A DNA stretch of 64,000 bases from positions 186,001 through 250,000 of the forward strand of contig CAYPEI010000003.1 of NCBI GenBank assembly GCA_964409775.1, in the 5' to 3' direction. The notes beneath the pieces were generated by a model. The model did no database searches and was not told the DNA's origin. It saw only the letters and a list, made by a program, of their open reading frames with translations. Shown here one piece after another: positions 10,527 to 19,413 of this stretch. Both the position numbers and the translations under genes were made by a program. The number at the start of each line of letters is the position of its first letter. Position 1 is the first letter of the stretch. Source of the DNA: JAHBXL01 sp964409775 (GTDB taxonomy: Bacteria; Planctomycetota; Phycisphaerae; Phycisphaerales; UBA1924).

Positions 10527-12019
10527 TCGACGGTGATCTCCAGCCGGCCGAGAAGGGGCGCGAGCGTGACGAGTCCGTTGATGGAGTCTCCGTCGGCAAG
10601 GCTTGAAACGGCGATGGCGATGTGCGTAGCGTCGAATCCGCCGGGGCCGTATGCACGCCCCGAAGGCATGGTGGCGTCGAGGTCGACCCACCGCTTGGCC
10701 CCATCCTGATCGAGAAGGACCTGCGACCACATGTGGTAACCGAACACCCCGTGACGCCCGGCGAACTCGTCGACATAGACGAGCCCGGACGCAGTTCTCG
10801 CGGCATAGCCTGCGTTGCGAAGCATCGCGGTGAGGAGCGCGGCGTGCTCCGAGCAGTCTCCGCTGCACGTGCGGGCGACCTCCGCCGCGGATGCGAAGCC
10901 TACACCGAACGACTTGTTCCGGATGTGCTTGTACACAGCCTTGCGGAGAGCCTCGGCTCTCGCGGCATGATTGTCCGGCTTGACTCCCACCAAAGCCTCG
11001 CGCGTTAGTCTTGCGACTACCTCGTCGTCGCTGTTGATCATCTGTGACGACTCGTGATACTCGACCTTGCCGTCGTCGCCCTCGGGCGCGGCGGCGGGAG
11101 TGTCGAGATCGATCACCACGCGGAGCGACCGGTCATCGACGCGGGTGACGGTCTGCGGTCCGCCGGCGGGAAGATCCGCGAGCGTGCCGTTCGGGACGCT
11201 CAGGAGGTAGGTCGCTCGGCGCAGTGTCCGGGGCTCCTTGATCGTGCCCTTGGGCTCTACAAGTGTCGAGTTCATCAATTCCGGTGCATCGGCATCGAGT
11301 TGTGCCAGTTCCCGATCCGCGAGGATGATGGACATCTTGATTCCCCCCATGTCGATTTCGGTGCGTATGGAGACGGCACGCTCGTCGACGAACTCGACGG
11401 ATTCGACTCCGGGCTGGACGTCGCTCGTCGAACTCCACTTGATCGCGGGCACGGTCTTTCCCAGCGCTTCGGCGGTGGTGCGCTCTAGAACGCGGTGGGT
11501 GGTGGTCACCGCCCTCAGACCGGTGGTGATGTCGATGGAACGCACCACGATCTCCTCGGCGCCGGCCTCAAGCCGCTTCTTCAGGAACTCGGAAGCTGCT
11601 GCCGGAGTGAGCCATACACCCTCGGGTAACGGTTGAATCACCTTGGACTTCGCGGCGCCGCGTCCGCTGGTGACTTCCACCTCCCCCTCACGGAAGACGT
11701 ATTCGCTGACGTTGGGGATGGATGCCAAGGTCATCGAGGCGCGACCGGAGACCGGCTTGCCCGCCTTGGTCTCGACGAACTCCGAGCCGATGGCGATCTC
11801 GACTGTTTCGGCGCCGCGTCGGATCTTCATGCGCATTTCCGATGCGGTCGTGATCCGATCGCCTTCGGTCTTCTGCGTCCCGTGCATCCATCCGGCTCGC
11901 TGGCCCTGCATCTGGAGTACGTACCACCGGTCGTGGTCTTCGGCACGAAGAGGCGCCGCGATCGACATCACAAGGGCGATTGCTGCAAGCCAGATCGACA
12001 CGCCGCGGAACTGTCGCAT
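10523..12019 (-). CDS. Secreted transglutaminase-like cysteine protease-fold protein
   Basis: 498 residues with an N-terminal signal sequence (VSIWLAAIALVMSIAAPLRA), a long region of unknown fold and a C-terminal transglutaminase-core domain. The Cys-His-Asp triad is visible: C in TCSGDCSEHAALLTAML, H in GVFGYHMWSQVLL and D in RWVDLDATMP. Such domains in bacteria usually act on peptides or cross-links in the envelope; the substrate here is unknown. ATG 12019 has GTAGGAG upstream, and residues upstream of it in frame lack coding character. It is translationally coupled to nnrD, though no functional link is apparent. Confidence 0.85.
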   Translation of the reverse strand: MRQFRGVSIWLAAIALVMSIAAPLRAEDHDRWYVLQMQGQRAGWMHGTQKTEGDRITTASEMRMKIRRGAETVEIAIGSEFVETKAGKPVSGRASMTLASIPNVSEYVFREGEVEVTSGRGAAKSKVIQPLPEGVWLTPAAASEFLKKRLEAGAEEIVVRSIDITTGLRAVTTTHRVLERTTAEALGKTVPAIKWSSTSDVQPGVESVEFVDERAVSIRTEIDMGGIKMSIILADRELAQLDADAPELMNSTLVEPKGTIKEPRTLRRATYLLSVPNGTLADLPAGGPQTVTRVDDRSLRVVIDLDTPAAAPEGDDGKVEYHESSQMINSDDEVVARLTREALVGVKPDNHAARAEALRKAVYKHIRNKSFGVGFASAAEVARTCSGDCSEHAALLTAMLRNAGYAARTASGLVYVDEFAGRHGVFGYHMWSQVLLDQDGAKRWVDLDATMPSGRAYGPGGFDATHIAIAVSSLADGDSINGLVTLAPLLGRLEITVE

Positions 12020-12114
12020 CAGCACACTCCTACCCCCGACCCATGAACATGGTACAGCGGTCGGCATCCGGGGCTTCGGTGAAGTGATCGGGAATCGATC
12101 CGTACCGGCGTCCC

Positions 12115-12120
12115 TACGCT
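12115..12120 (+). promoter_or_regulatory. Putative -10 element of tatD (leaderless)
   Basis: TACGCT ends 6 bases before the GTG start; no Shine-Dalgarno is present. The same hexamer recurs before lgt and the GT39 gene. Confidence 0.45.
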
Positions 12121-12126
12121 CAATGC

Positions 12127-12969
12127 GTGATCGATACCCACTGCCACCTCACGTTTCCCGATTTTGCCGGTCGCGTCGACGAGGTGCTTCGCGATGCCGC
12201 CGCGGCAGGGGTCTCCGGTGCCATCACGATTTCGACCACGACGTACGACTGTCTCGATGCACTGCAGATCGCGAGGTCTCATGCAAGGGTGTGGTGCACG
12301 GCGGGTGTCCATCCGCTCTACACCGCCGCGGACGAGCCTCGAGCCGCAGCACGGAACGGCGGCCGCTCGGGTCACGCATGGGAGAACTTGAGAATCGTCG
12401 CTTCCGACCCACGATGCGTGGCGTGGGGCGAACTCGGACTCGATAACCACTACCCCGAGCCGGTTCCGGCGATCCAGCGGGCGGTGCTTGAGGAGCAACT
12501 CGCCTTCATCTGCAAGTGCAACCATGATCGTGAAGGCGGCATCGACAAACGCGGCGGCCTTCCCGTGGTGCTGCATTGCCGGGAGGCGTTTGATGATCTC
12601 ATTTCCGTCCTCAGGACCAGCGGCCTGGACCCCGCTCGCTTCGTGTTTCACTGCTTTACGGGAGGGATATCCGACGTCCGCAAGGCACTCGATCTGGGAG
12701 CCTCTGTGTCGTTTACCGGCGTGGTGACCTATCCGAATGCCTCCGAGGTGCGCGAGGCAGCAAGACTCGTCCCTTCGGACCGGATCATGGTCGAGACCGA
12801 TGCGCCATTTCTGCCGCCTGTCCCGCACCGGGGCAGGCGGCCCTGCCTGCCCGCGTGGACGGCCGATACGGCCCGCTTCTTGGCCGAGATTCGCGGCATT
12901 GCATTCGCGGAGTTCCACCGGCAACTCAATGACAACACCCGGAGATTCTTCGGGATCGACGCCCGATGA
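12127..12969 (+). CDS. tatD: TatD-family metal-dependent hydrolase (DNase)
   Basis: TIM-barrel amidohydrolase-like nuclease, 280 residues. Metal ligands are visible: the N-terminal MIDTHCHLTF (HxH), E in VAWGELGLDNHYP, H in VVLHCREAFDDL, H in FVFHCFTGG and D in IMVETDAPFL. The C-terminal NDNTRRFFGI matches the usual N-N-x-x-x-F ending. GTG 12127 is the start, supported by alignment of the DTHCHL motif to the very N-terminus. A short insertion of about 15 residues follows GVHPLYTAADE. Role in DNA repair or degradation is inferred from the family. Confidence 0.93.
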   Translation: MIDTHCHLTFPDFAGRVDEVLRDAAAAGVSGAITISTTTYDCLDALQIARSHARVWCTAGVHPLYTAADEPRAAARNGGRSGHAWENLRIVASDPRCVAWGELGLDNHYPEPVPAIQRAVLEEQLAFICKCNHDREGGIDKRGGLPVVLHCREAFDDLISVLRTSGLDPARFVFHCFTGGISDVRKALDLGASVSFTGVVTYPNASEVREAARLVPSDRIMVETDAPFLPPVPHRGRRPCLPAWTADTARFLAEIRGIAFAEFHRQLNDNTRRFFGIDAR

Positions 12970-12999
12970 GTGCGGCTCGCGGGCGTGCGACGCGAACGC

Positions 13000-13005
13000 T
13001 ACGCT
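13000..13005 (+). promoter_or_regulatory. Putative -10 element of lgt (leaderless)
   Basis: TACGCT ends 9 bases before the ATG at 13015, which argues for that start over the GTG at 12970. Confidence 0.4.
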
Positions 13006-13014
13006 GTGCGGTTC

Positions 13015-14085
13015 ATGCTGACGCTCGCCTCATGGCTGCACACCCTCGACCCGGTGATCGTGCACATCACCGATTCGCTCGCGATCCGCTGGTACGGTGT
13101 CTCATACCTGGCGGGATTTGCAACCGCGTACCTGATTCTCCGTGGACTCGCGGGGCGCGGTCTCATTCAGATTCCGCCTCACCGTGTCGCCGACGCCCTG
13201 ATGTGGTTCATCGGGTTGACGCTGCTGGGCGGACGCCTCGGGTACATCCTGTTCTATCAACCCTCGCTTCTGTGGACGTTCTTCGACACGTTTCCGTGGT
13301 GGGGTGGCGTCGCCATCAACCACGGGGGCATGGCTTCGCACGGGGCGATGGCGGGGCTGATCATCGCCGCGTGGCGGGTCGCTCGTGGCTGGCCAGATGA
13401 GCATGGCCGGGTGGAGGGTCGTTCGTCGACTCTCCATGTGATGGACGCGATCGCGCTCGCGTCCCCGTTCGGGCTGTTCTTCGGCCGGTGCGCCAACTTC
13501 ATCAACGGCGAACTGCTCGGCCGGATCGTTTCGCCGCCGGGGATCGAAGGGCCATGGTGGAGCGTTCAGTTTCCGCACGAACTGCTCGCGGGCAAGCACG
13601 CGCCTGCCCTGTCTGATCTGCAGATCGCCCGGTTGCAGTCCCTTGCGGAGACCGCCGCACCGGGACGGCCTTTCAACGTGCAACTCGAAGCGCTGGTGGC
13701 CAGAGCCGGAGCATTCGCCGGCGATCTCAAGCCGCTGCTGGCCAGCCGGCATCCGAGTCAGATCTACCAGGCCGTCGCCGAGGGATTGGTGCTCGGAGCG
13801 GTTGTCTGGCTGTTGTGGGCCCGTCCGCGAAGACCGGGGTTCATCGTTGCGGTGTGGCTGATGCTGTACGGCGTCCTTCGGATCCTGACCGAGACGGTGC
13901 GCCTGCCAGATGCGCAGTTCGATGTCGGCCGACCGCTTGGTCTCTCCCGCGGCCAATGGCTCAGCGTTCTGATGACACTCTGCGGTCTGGGACTGCTTGT
14001 ATGGCGAACCCGGACGCCCGGGCCGCTTCTGGGCGGTTGGGCACGCGCGGGAGCGGAATCCCGAACGGCGAGTCCGGCGACCTGA
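13015..14085 (+). CDS. lgt: Prolipoprotein diacylglyceryl transferase
   Basis: Inner-membrane enzyme that attaches diacylglycerol to the lipobox Cys of prolipoproteins. The 356 residues include about seven membrane segments, the WYGVSYLAGF entry motif, GGRLGYILFY, HGGMASHGAMAG and the Lgt signature FFGRCANFINGELLGR with the essential Arg. An insertion of about 60 residues between the signature and HPSQIYQAVAEG makes it longer than the usual 270-300. The start at 13015 fits the family N-terminus and the upstream TACGCT. At least three genes here (M28 peptidase, Cys-rich protein and possibly others) encode lipobox substrates. Confidence 0.94.
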   Translation: MLTLASWLHTLDPVIVHITDSLAIRWYGVSYLAGFATAYLILRGLAGRGLIQIPPHRVADALMWFIGLTLLGGRLGYILFYQPSLLWTFFDTFPWWGGVAINHGGMASHGAMAGLIIAAWRVARGWPDEHGRVEGRSSTLHVMDAIALASPFGLFFGRCANFINGELLGRIVSPPGIEGPWWSVQFPHELLAGKHAPALSDLQIARLQSLAETAAPGRPFNVQLEALVARAGAFAGDLKPLLASRHPSQIYQAVAEGLVLGAVVWLLWARPRRPGFIVAVWLMLYGVLRILTETVRLPDAQFDVGRPLGLSRGQWLSVLMTLCGLGLLVWRTRTPGPLLGGWARAGAESRTASPAT

Positions 14086-14104
14086 AATCGGGCTTGGGTG
14101 CCGG

Positions 14105-14110
14105 TACACT
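14105..14110 (+). promoter_or_regulatory. Putative -10 element of the YqaA-like gene (leaderless)
   Basis: TACACT ends 7 bases before the ATG at 14118; no Shine-Dalgarno is present. Confidence 0.45.
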
Positions 14111-14117
14111 CCGGACC

Positions 14118-14774
14118 ATGACCCAGGCTTCGGCGACCACGGAGGGCACCGAGCGGGCGCCGCCACCGGCGGTGCCGGGCTGGCACATTCACCGCCGGCT
14201 CTATGACTGGGTGCTCTCACTCGCCCACCATCGACACGCAACCGCGGCGCTGTTTCTGCTCAGTTTCGCGGAGTCGAGTTTCTTCCCGGTTCCACCGGAC
14301 GTGCTTCAGATCGCGCTGACCCTCGAGCGGCGCAACCGGGCGTGGTATTACGCCGGCGTCAGCACCGTCGCCTCGGTTCTGGGAGGGGTCTTTGGTTGGT
14401 TCATCGGCGCTGCGCTCTGGACTGTAGTCGGTGATTTCTTCTTCCGGCACGTTCCGGGAGTGACTCCCCAGAACTTCGAACTCGTGCACGGGAAGTTCGA
14501 GGACAACGCGTTCCTGACGATCTTTACCGCGGCATTCACGCCGATTCCCTACAAGGTGTTCACCATTGCCGCAGGGGTCTTCGAGATCTCGCTCTGGACG
14601 CTCGTGGTCGGCTCGATCGTCGGGCGTGGCGCTCGCTTCTTTGCGGTGGCCGCCATGCTCTTCGTGTTCGGCCCATCGATCAAGCAGTTCCTTGAGCGGT
14701 ACTTCAACCTGCTCACGCTTGCGTTCACGGCGATCCTGATCATCGGCGTCATCCTCTGGAAGGTGCTCTCCTAG
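14118..14774 (+). CDS. YqaA/DedA-type VTT-domain membrane protein
   Basis: 218 residues with four to five membrane segments and the VTT (SNARE-associated) pattern: FAESSFFPVPPDVLQIAL near residue 50, a glycine-rich GGVFGWFIGAALW helix and FTPIPYKVFTIAAGVFEI near 145. The P-x-P-x-K loop is typical of YqaA proteins, relatives of the undecaprenyl-phosphate flippase DedA. Function is inferred as lipid or polyprenyl-phosphate translocation. ATG 14118 is preferred over longer in-frame options because it follows a TACACT element and avoids overlap with lgt. Confidence 0.85.
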   Translation: MTQASATTEGTERAPPPAVPGWHIHRRLYDWVLSLAHHRHATAALFLLSFAESSFFPVPPDVLQIALTLERRNRAWYYAGVSTVASVLGGVFGWFIGAALWTVVGDFFFRHVPGVTPQNFELVHGKFEDNAFLTIFTAAFTPIPYKVFTIAAGVFEISLWTLVVGSIVGRGARFFAVAAMLFVFGPSIKQFLERYFNLLTLAFTAILIIGVILWKVLS

Positions 14775-14813
14775 AGTCTGGCGAAGCGACAGAAATCGCT
14801 CAGGAGCAAGCGA

Positions 14814-15860
14814 ATGTCGATCATGGTCACGGGTGGGGCAGGGTACATCGGTTCGCACGCGGTTCAACGGCTACTTGCCGATGGCCACCGCGTGGTGAGC
14901 GTTGACAACCTGTTCCGCGGGCACCGCGAAGCAATGGAGAGGCTCGCAGGTGATTCACGTGGCCGCCTTACGTTTGTGCCCGGCGATGTCGGCGACCGCG
15001 ACCTGATGCTCCGGCTGATCGTCGAGCACTCGGTCGACACCATCATGCACTTTGCAGCGCTCGCGTATGTCGGCGAGAGTGTCACCGAGCCGCTGCGCTA
15101 TTACCGCGCGAATACCGCGGCCGCGCTGGGACTTCTCGAGGCGGTCGACGCCTCGCACCGCTTTCCGCATGGAGGCGTCCGCAGGTTCGTGTTCTCGAGC
15201 ACCTGCGCGAGTTATGGCGAGCCTTCGCGGCAGGACATCCCCATCCGGGAGACGTGTCCGCAATCGCCGATCAACCCGTACGGATGGTCCAAGTTGCACA
15301 CCGAACGCATGCTCCAGGACTTCGCGGAAATGTGCCGGCTGGCCGGCCGCCCGTTCGCGATCGCATGCCTCCGGTACTTCAACGTTGCCGGATCCGATCC
15401 CGCCGGACTGATCGGCGAGCATCACGAGCCCGAGACCCACATCATCCCGGTGGCGTTGCAGGCAGTGCTCGGTCGGCGCGAGGCGTTCACCGTGTTCGGT
15501 ACGGATTACCCGACGCCTGACGGGACGTGTATCCGCGATTATGTCCACGTCGTGGATCTGATCGACGCGCATGTTGCCGTGATGAGTGTGCTCAAGCCCG
15601 GCGAGCGGCGGATCTACAACCTCGGCATCGGTAATGGGTTCTCGGTGCGGCAGGTCCTCGACAGCGTGAAGCGTGTGACCGGCCGGAACTTCAAGATTGC
15701 CGAGGGGCCGCGTCGCCCTGGCGACCCGCCCGAGTTGTACGCCGATCCTCGCAAGATCCGTGAAGAGGTCGGCTGGACGGCGAGGTTTACAGACCTTGAC
15801 GGGATCGTCGCGACCGCGTGGAAATGGTTTCAGACGCATCCGGTCGGGTACAGCGGCTGA
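14814..15860 (+). CDS. galE: UDP-glucose 4-epimerase
   Basis: Interconverts UDP-glucose and UDP-galactose for glycan synthesis. The 348-residue extended SDR has the NAD-binding TGGAGYIGSHAV at the N-terminus, DNLFRGH, FSSTCASYGEP and the catalytic pair Y156 and K160 in NPYGWSKLHTERML. The substrate-binding part contains YFNVAGSDPAG and DGTCIRDYVHVVDL, which are diagnostic of GalE. CAGGAG precedes the ATG by about 9 bases, unlike its leaderless neighbours. The next gene starts 3 bases after its stop. Confidence 0.95.
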   Translation: MSIMVTGGAGYIGSHAVQRLLADGHRVVSVDNLFRGHREAMERLAGDSRGRLTFVPGDVGDRDLMLRLIVEHSVDTIMHFAALAYVGESVTEPLRYYRANTAAALGLLEAVDASHRFPHGGVRRFVFSSTCASYGEPSRQDIPIRETCPQSPINPYGWSKLHTERMLQDFAEMCRLAGRPFAIACLRYFNVAGSDPAGLIGEHHEPETHIIPVALQAVLGRREAFTVFGTDYPTPDGTCIRDYVHVVDLIDAHVAVMSVLKPGERRIYNLGIGNGFSVRQVLDSVKRVTGRNFKIAEGPRRPGDPPELYADPRKIREEVGWTARFTDLDGIVATAWKWFQTHPVGYSG

Positions 15861-15863
15861 CCG

Positions 15864-16874
15864 ATGTCAAGTCGAGAGTCTCCAATCAGGAACGCCGGCG
15901 CGAAGACGGCCCACCGAAGTGGTCTGCGGCTTGCGATTTCTCCGTACCATCTGGCGACGCGGGAACTCGCCGCGACGGTGGCGCTCACGCTCGCGGATCA
16001 TGCGGTCACGATTGTGCCCGAACCTGCCGAGGGGCACGGGCGTGATGCCATCCGGCACGCGATCGACCGCGTTCCGAGGCTGCTCCGCGTGCTCGAGTCA
16101 TGGCGATGGTCCGGCCCGCTCTGGCGCATCGGGCTGGTGGCCGGCGAGCAGGATGGCGTCCGGCCATTTGGATCGATCGGCGAGGCCGCCGCGACCATTG
16201 CGGCCGACCCATCGCTTGCACGACTCAGCCGGGGGCGCGACCGGCCGGATGTTGCCGGCGACGAGGCGGACCGATGGTTGGACTCGTTCTGCTCCGACCT
16301 GCTGAAGGGTGGCCCCGACCCCGCGCTGAGCACCATCGCCACCGCCGCGCTGGACACGTTTGCATCGTCGCACGGGCTGGTTGCCGTGCGTGGTTCCACC
16401 GACAGCGTCGCGCAGCGCGCCGAGACGAAGATGCTGCGTCGATCATTCTCGATCGCGATTCCCGTCATGAGCCGTGCCGCGGGCGGGAAGATCCTCGAAC
16501 TGCGGTCGGCGTTGCGATCAGAACTTGATGCCCTGCGGGGTGCGCTCGCCGAGGCCTGGTCAGGCCGCTCCCACTCAGAGGATTCGGCGGCGTCGCGAAC
16601 GCAGGCGGTCGAGGCGTACGCGAACGCGTTCGAGCGCTGGTTTGCAAGAGCCTCGCGAGATGACGAAAACGCCGAACGCACGATGCGAGCCTTTGTGGGG
16701 CTGACCGTGGCGAACCTGCCGGCGGACTCCGCGTTCGTGTGTGCACGGGCTGCGCTCGGGGCCACAACCCGCGCTGCGTCGGCCGCCCGCTCCAAAGGGA
16801 CGCCGAACGTCTCAAGCGCCGACCGCGAATTGCGGGTGCTGACCGTTCGGCCGATGAACGTCCGACCCGTGTGA
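15864..16874 (+). CDS. Uncharacterised protein, 336 residues
   Basis: No family was recognised. The N-terminal part has a segment that could be a nucleotide-independent alpha/beta region (LRLAISPYHLATRELAATVALTLAD), and the central and C-terminal parts are Ala/Arg/Glu-rich and probably helical (LELRSALRSELDALRGALAEAW). There is no signal peptide and no clear membrane segment. The repeated phrase Hx(A/L)TRELAA near the start is reminiscent of a small enzyme loop, but no catalytic motif can be named. It begins 3 bases after galE and is probably co-transcribed with it. Codon use matches the neighbours, so it is likely a real gene. Confidence 0.65.
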   Translation: MSSRESPIRNAGAKTAHRSGLRLAISPYHLATRELAATVALTLADHAVTIVPEPAEGHGRDAIRHAIDRVPRLLRVLESWRWSGPLWRIGLVAGEQDGVRPFGSIGEAAATIAADPSLARLSRGRDRPDVAGDEADRWLDSFCSDLLKGGPDPALSTIATAALDTFASSHGLVAVRGSTDSVAQRAETKMLRRSFSIAIPVMSRAAGGKILELRSALRSELDALRGALAEAWSGRSHSEDSAASRTQAVEAYANAFERWFARASRDDENAERTMRAFVGLTVANLPADSAFVCARAALGATTRAASAARSKGTPNVSSADRELRVLTVRPMNVRPV

Positions 16875-16947
16875 CCGAAGACGCCCGGCCGCGGCGGCGG
16901 TGCGGCTTGATCCGCAGCCGCGCAGCGGAAGACTCGGGCGCAAAACC

Positions 16948-16975
16948 GTGACAGGCCACGCCTGCCGCGTAGCCT
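16948..16975 (+). promoter_or_regulatory. Promoter of the DUF255 gene (leaderless)
   Basis: GTGACA at 16948-16953, a 16-base spacer and TAGCCT at 16970-16975, which ends 5 bases before the ATG. One of the few leaderless candidates here with a good -35 box. Confidence 0.5.
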
Positions 16976-16980
16976 TCAGC

Positions 16981-19413
16981 ATGGCCGCGCCCGCCAACGA
17001 GCCGAAGTCTGCGAAGCGAGAGAACCGTCTCGCGCGTTCGATGAGTCCGTACCTGCGGCAGCATCGATTCAACCCCGTGGACTGGTATCCATGGGGCGAT
17101 GAAGTGTTCGAGCACGCACGGCAGCGAAACGTCCCGATCTTCCTGAGCATCGGGTACTCCACCTGCTACTGGTGCCATGTGATGGAGCGTGAGTCGTTCG
17201 AGAACCCCTCGATTGCCGAGATGATGAACGAGCGATTCGTGTGCATCAAGGTCGATCGAGAAGAACGCCCGGACATCGACGACCTGTACATGGCGGCGGT
17301 GCAGGCATTCCGCGGTCAGGGCGGCTGGCCGATGAGTGTGTTTCTCGAGCCGCGAACGCTCAAGCCGTTCTGGGCAGGGACCTACTTCCCCGCCGAGCCG
17401 AAGTTTGCAGAGATGCCCACGTTTCCTCAGGTGCTTCAGGGCATCTCCACCGCCTGGAACCAGCAGCACGACGAGGTGCTCGAGCAGGCGGAGAAACTGG
17501 CCGAGTCGGTTCGGGAACGTGTCGCCGCCCGAACCGCCCCGGTTCGACTGGGAGTTCCCCAGATCACCGAGGCGGTCTCAAGTCTGCTGCGCATGCACGA
17601 TCCGCAGCAAGGCGGCTTCGGCCCGGCGCCCAAGTTTCCGCAGCCCGTGTACCTTGAACTCCTGCTGAGTGTTCGAGGCAGCGCTGCGCACGAGACCCGC
17701 ATCGCGATCGATTCCGCGCTCCGCACCACGCTGGACCACATGGCGCTCGGCGGGATCTTCGACCAGGCGGGAGGCGGCTTCCACCGCTACAGCGTCGATG
17801 CCCACTGGGTTGTTCCGCACTTTGAGAAGATGTTGTACGACAATGCGCAACTGGCATCCGTGTACGCGCAGGCGGCCCGGGTATTCGATGAGCCGCTCTA
17901 TCGGCGCATCGCCCGGCGCACGATCGAGTATGTGTTGCGGGAGATGACGCTCGCGGACGATGCCCCGAACGCCGAACGGCAGGGCACGGTCACGCAAGGC
18001 AATCGGGCTGGCGTGGGAGGGGGGGGGTTGCCCCGCGGCGGCGGGTTCTTCTCCGCTCAGGATGCCGAGGCGAATCACCGGGAGGGTCAGAACTACCTCT
18101 GGACGACTGAGCAACTTGGGGCTGTTCTCTCGCGTGACGATGCCTCGATCGCTCTCCGCGTCTATGGGCTCGACGCGGGGCCGAACTTCCGCGATCCGCA
18201 CCACCCCGATGAGCCGCCTTCAAACGTCCTTCGTTGGGCCGATCGCCCATCCGTTCTCGCGGCGGCATTGCAAAAGTCGGAGCACGAACTGCTCGCGGAT
18301 GTCGAGAGGATCAACGAAGCGCTCCGAGATGCGAGGGCGGCTCGCGACCAGCCTGCAACCGATGACAAGATCATCGCTTCCTGGAACGGACTGATGATCG
18401 GCGCGCTCGCCCGGTCGGGGGCATTGCTGGATCGACCGGACTATGTCTCCGCCGCCGACCGGGCGGCCCGGTTCATTCTGTCGCGATTACGATCCGCTGA
18501 TGGAGGGCTGCTGCGGGCGTTTCGAGCAGGCGAGGAAGATGCGGGCCAAGGGGTCCCGGGGTTCCTTGAAGACTACGCCTGTATGGCGCACGCCTGCATC
18601 GAACTGCATCGGGCCGGGGATGCCTCGGCACAGTGGCTTGAAGAGGCTCGCGCACTCGTCGCCGCGGTGGAAGCGAGATTCGGAGACCCGGTGACCGGCG
18701 GCTTTTTCGACACCCTTGCGGATCGCACGGACCTCTTCGTTCGACCTCGATCGACCTATGACGGCGCCCTGCCCAGCGGCATGGCGGTCATGCTCAACGT
18801 GCTTGTCGACCTGTTCGAGATTTCTGGCGATAAGGCGCATCGCGATCGCGCGCTCGCGGCGCTTCGATCGTTCAGTTCATCGATCGCGGCATCGCCGCTG
18901 GGCGCGGCGGGTTCGGTCAGGGCCCTGCTCCGGCTGTTGATGCTGGATGCGGACGCAATCCAACGAGCGTTTGCGGGCGACCCCCCGCCGGACGAGAAAG
19001 CACCCGGCGATTTCACGCCGGTTGAGATTCTTGCTGCGGTGGAGCGGGTTGTCCTTGCCCCGGACCGGCCGATCGGCTTGAAACTCCGGTTCCGCATCGC
19101 CCCGGGGTACCACATCATGGCCGCGGATCCGGGGGACAGTCCGGACGCCCAGGACCTCGCCCCGCTGCGTGTGCACATTGTCAGTGGTGCAGGGGTCACG
19201 GTCTTTGCCGATTACCCCGTGGGCACCCCATACGGAACTGATCGCTCACTGAGAGCACTTGCGGGAGAGTTCGAGTTGACTGTAGTGCTCGAGCGTCAGG
19301 GCGAGTGGAGCGGGACGCCGCTCATCGCCGTGACGTATCAGGCATGCAGCGAGAACACATGCCTTGCGCCCCGCACTGTTGAACTGGATGTCGCGATCGA
19401 TCCGCGGGACTAG
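16981..19413 (+). CDS. DUF255 (YyaL/SSP411-like) thioredoxin-fold protein with C-terminal DsbD-alpha-like domain
   Basis: 810 residues. Residues about 20-180 form the DUF255 thioredoxin-like domain with a C-x-x-C variant, STCYWCHVMERESFEN, and KVDREERPDIDDLY. Residues 190-640 match the alpha/alpha-barrel part (GGIFDQAGGGFHRYSVDAHW, PHFEKMLYDNAQL, IASWNGLMIGAL). The last 130 residues look like the N-terminal domain of DsbD: GYHIMAADP and VTYQACSENTCLAPRTVEL, which keeps the two Cys of the YQxCxxxxCxxP motif. That fusion suggests periplasmic thiol chemistry, yet no signal peptide is visible. ATG 16981 is chosen by the promoter position. Its stop overlaps the convergent zinc-ribbon gene in CTAG. 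Confidence 0.85.
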   Translation: MAAPANEPKSAKRENRLARSMSPYLRQHRFNPVDWYPWGDEVFEHARQRNVPIFLSIGYSTCYWCHVMERESFENPSIAEMMNERFVCIKVDREERPDIDDLYMAAVQAFRGQGGWPMSVFLEPRTLKPFWAGTYFPAEPKFAEMPTFPQVLQGISTAWNQQHDEVLEQAEKLAESVRERVAARTAPVRLGVPQITEAVSSLLRMHDPQQGGFGPAPKFPQPVYLELLLSVRGSAAHETRIAIDSALRTTLDHMALGGIFDQAGGGFHRYSVDAHWVVPHFEKMLYDNAQLASVYAQAARVFDEPLYRRIARRTIEYVLREMTLADDAPNAERQGTVTQGNRAGVGGGGLPRGGGFFSAQDAEANHREGQNYLWTTEQLGAVLSRDDASIALRVYGLDAGPNFRDPHHPDEPPSNVLRWADRPSVLAAALQKSEHELLADVERINEALRDARAARDQPATDDKIIASWNGLMIGALARSGALLDRPDYVSAADRAARFILSRLRSADGGLLRAFRAGEEDAGQGVPGFLEDYACMAHACIELHRAGDASAQWLEEARALVAAVEARFGDPVTGGFFDTLADRTDLFVRPRSTYDGALPSGMAVMLNVLVDLFEISGDKAHRDRALAALRSFSSSIAASPLGAAGSVRALLRLLMLDADAIQRAFAGDPPPDEKAPGDFTPVEILAAVERVVLAPDRPIGLKLRFRIAPGYHIMAADPGDSPDAQDLAPLRVHIVSGAGVTVFADYPVGTPYGTDRSLRALAGEFELTVVLERQGEWSGTPLIAVTYQACSENTCLAPRTVELDVAIDPRD

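Noticed and set aside
10527..10868. N-terminal extension of NnrD, possibly an NnrE epimerase domain
   Set aside because: The 114 residues are Arg/His-rich, out of frame with the transglutaminase gene that occupies the same DNA, and do not resemble YjeF_N. The GTG at 10526 in a GTGA overlap is the better start.
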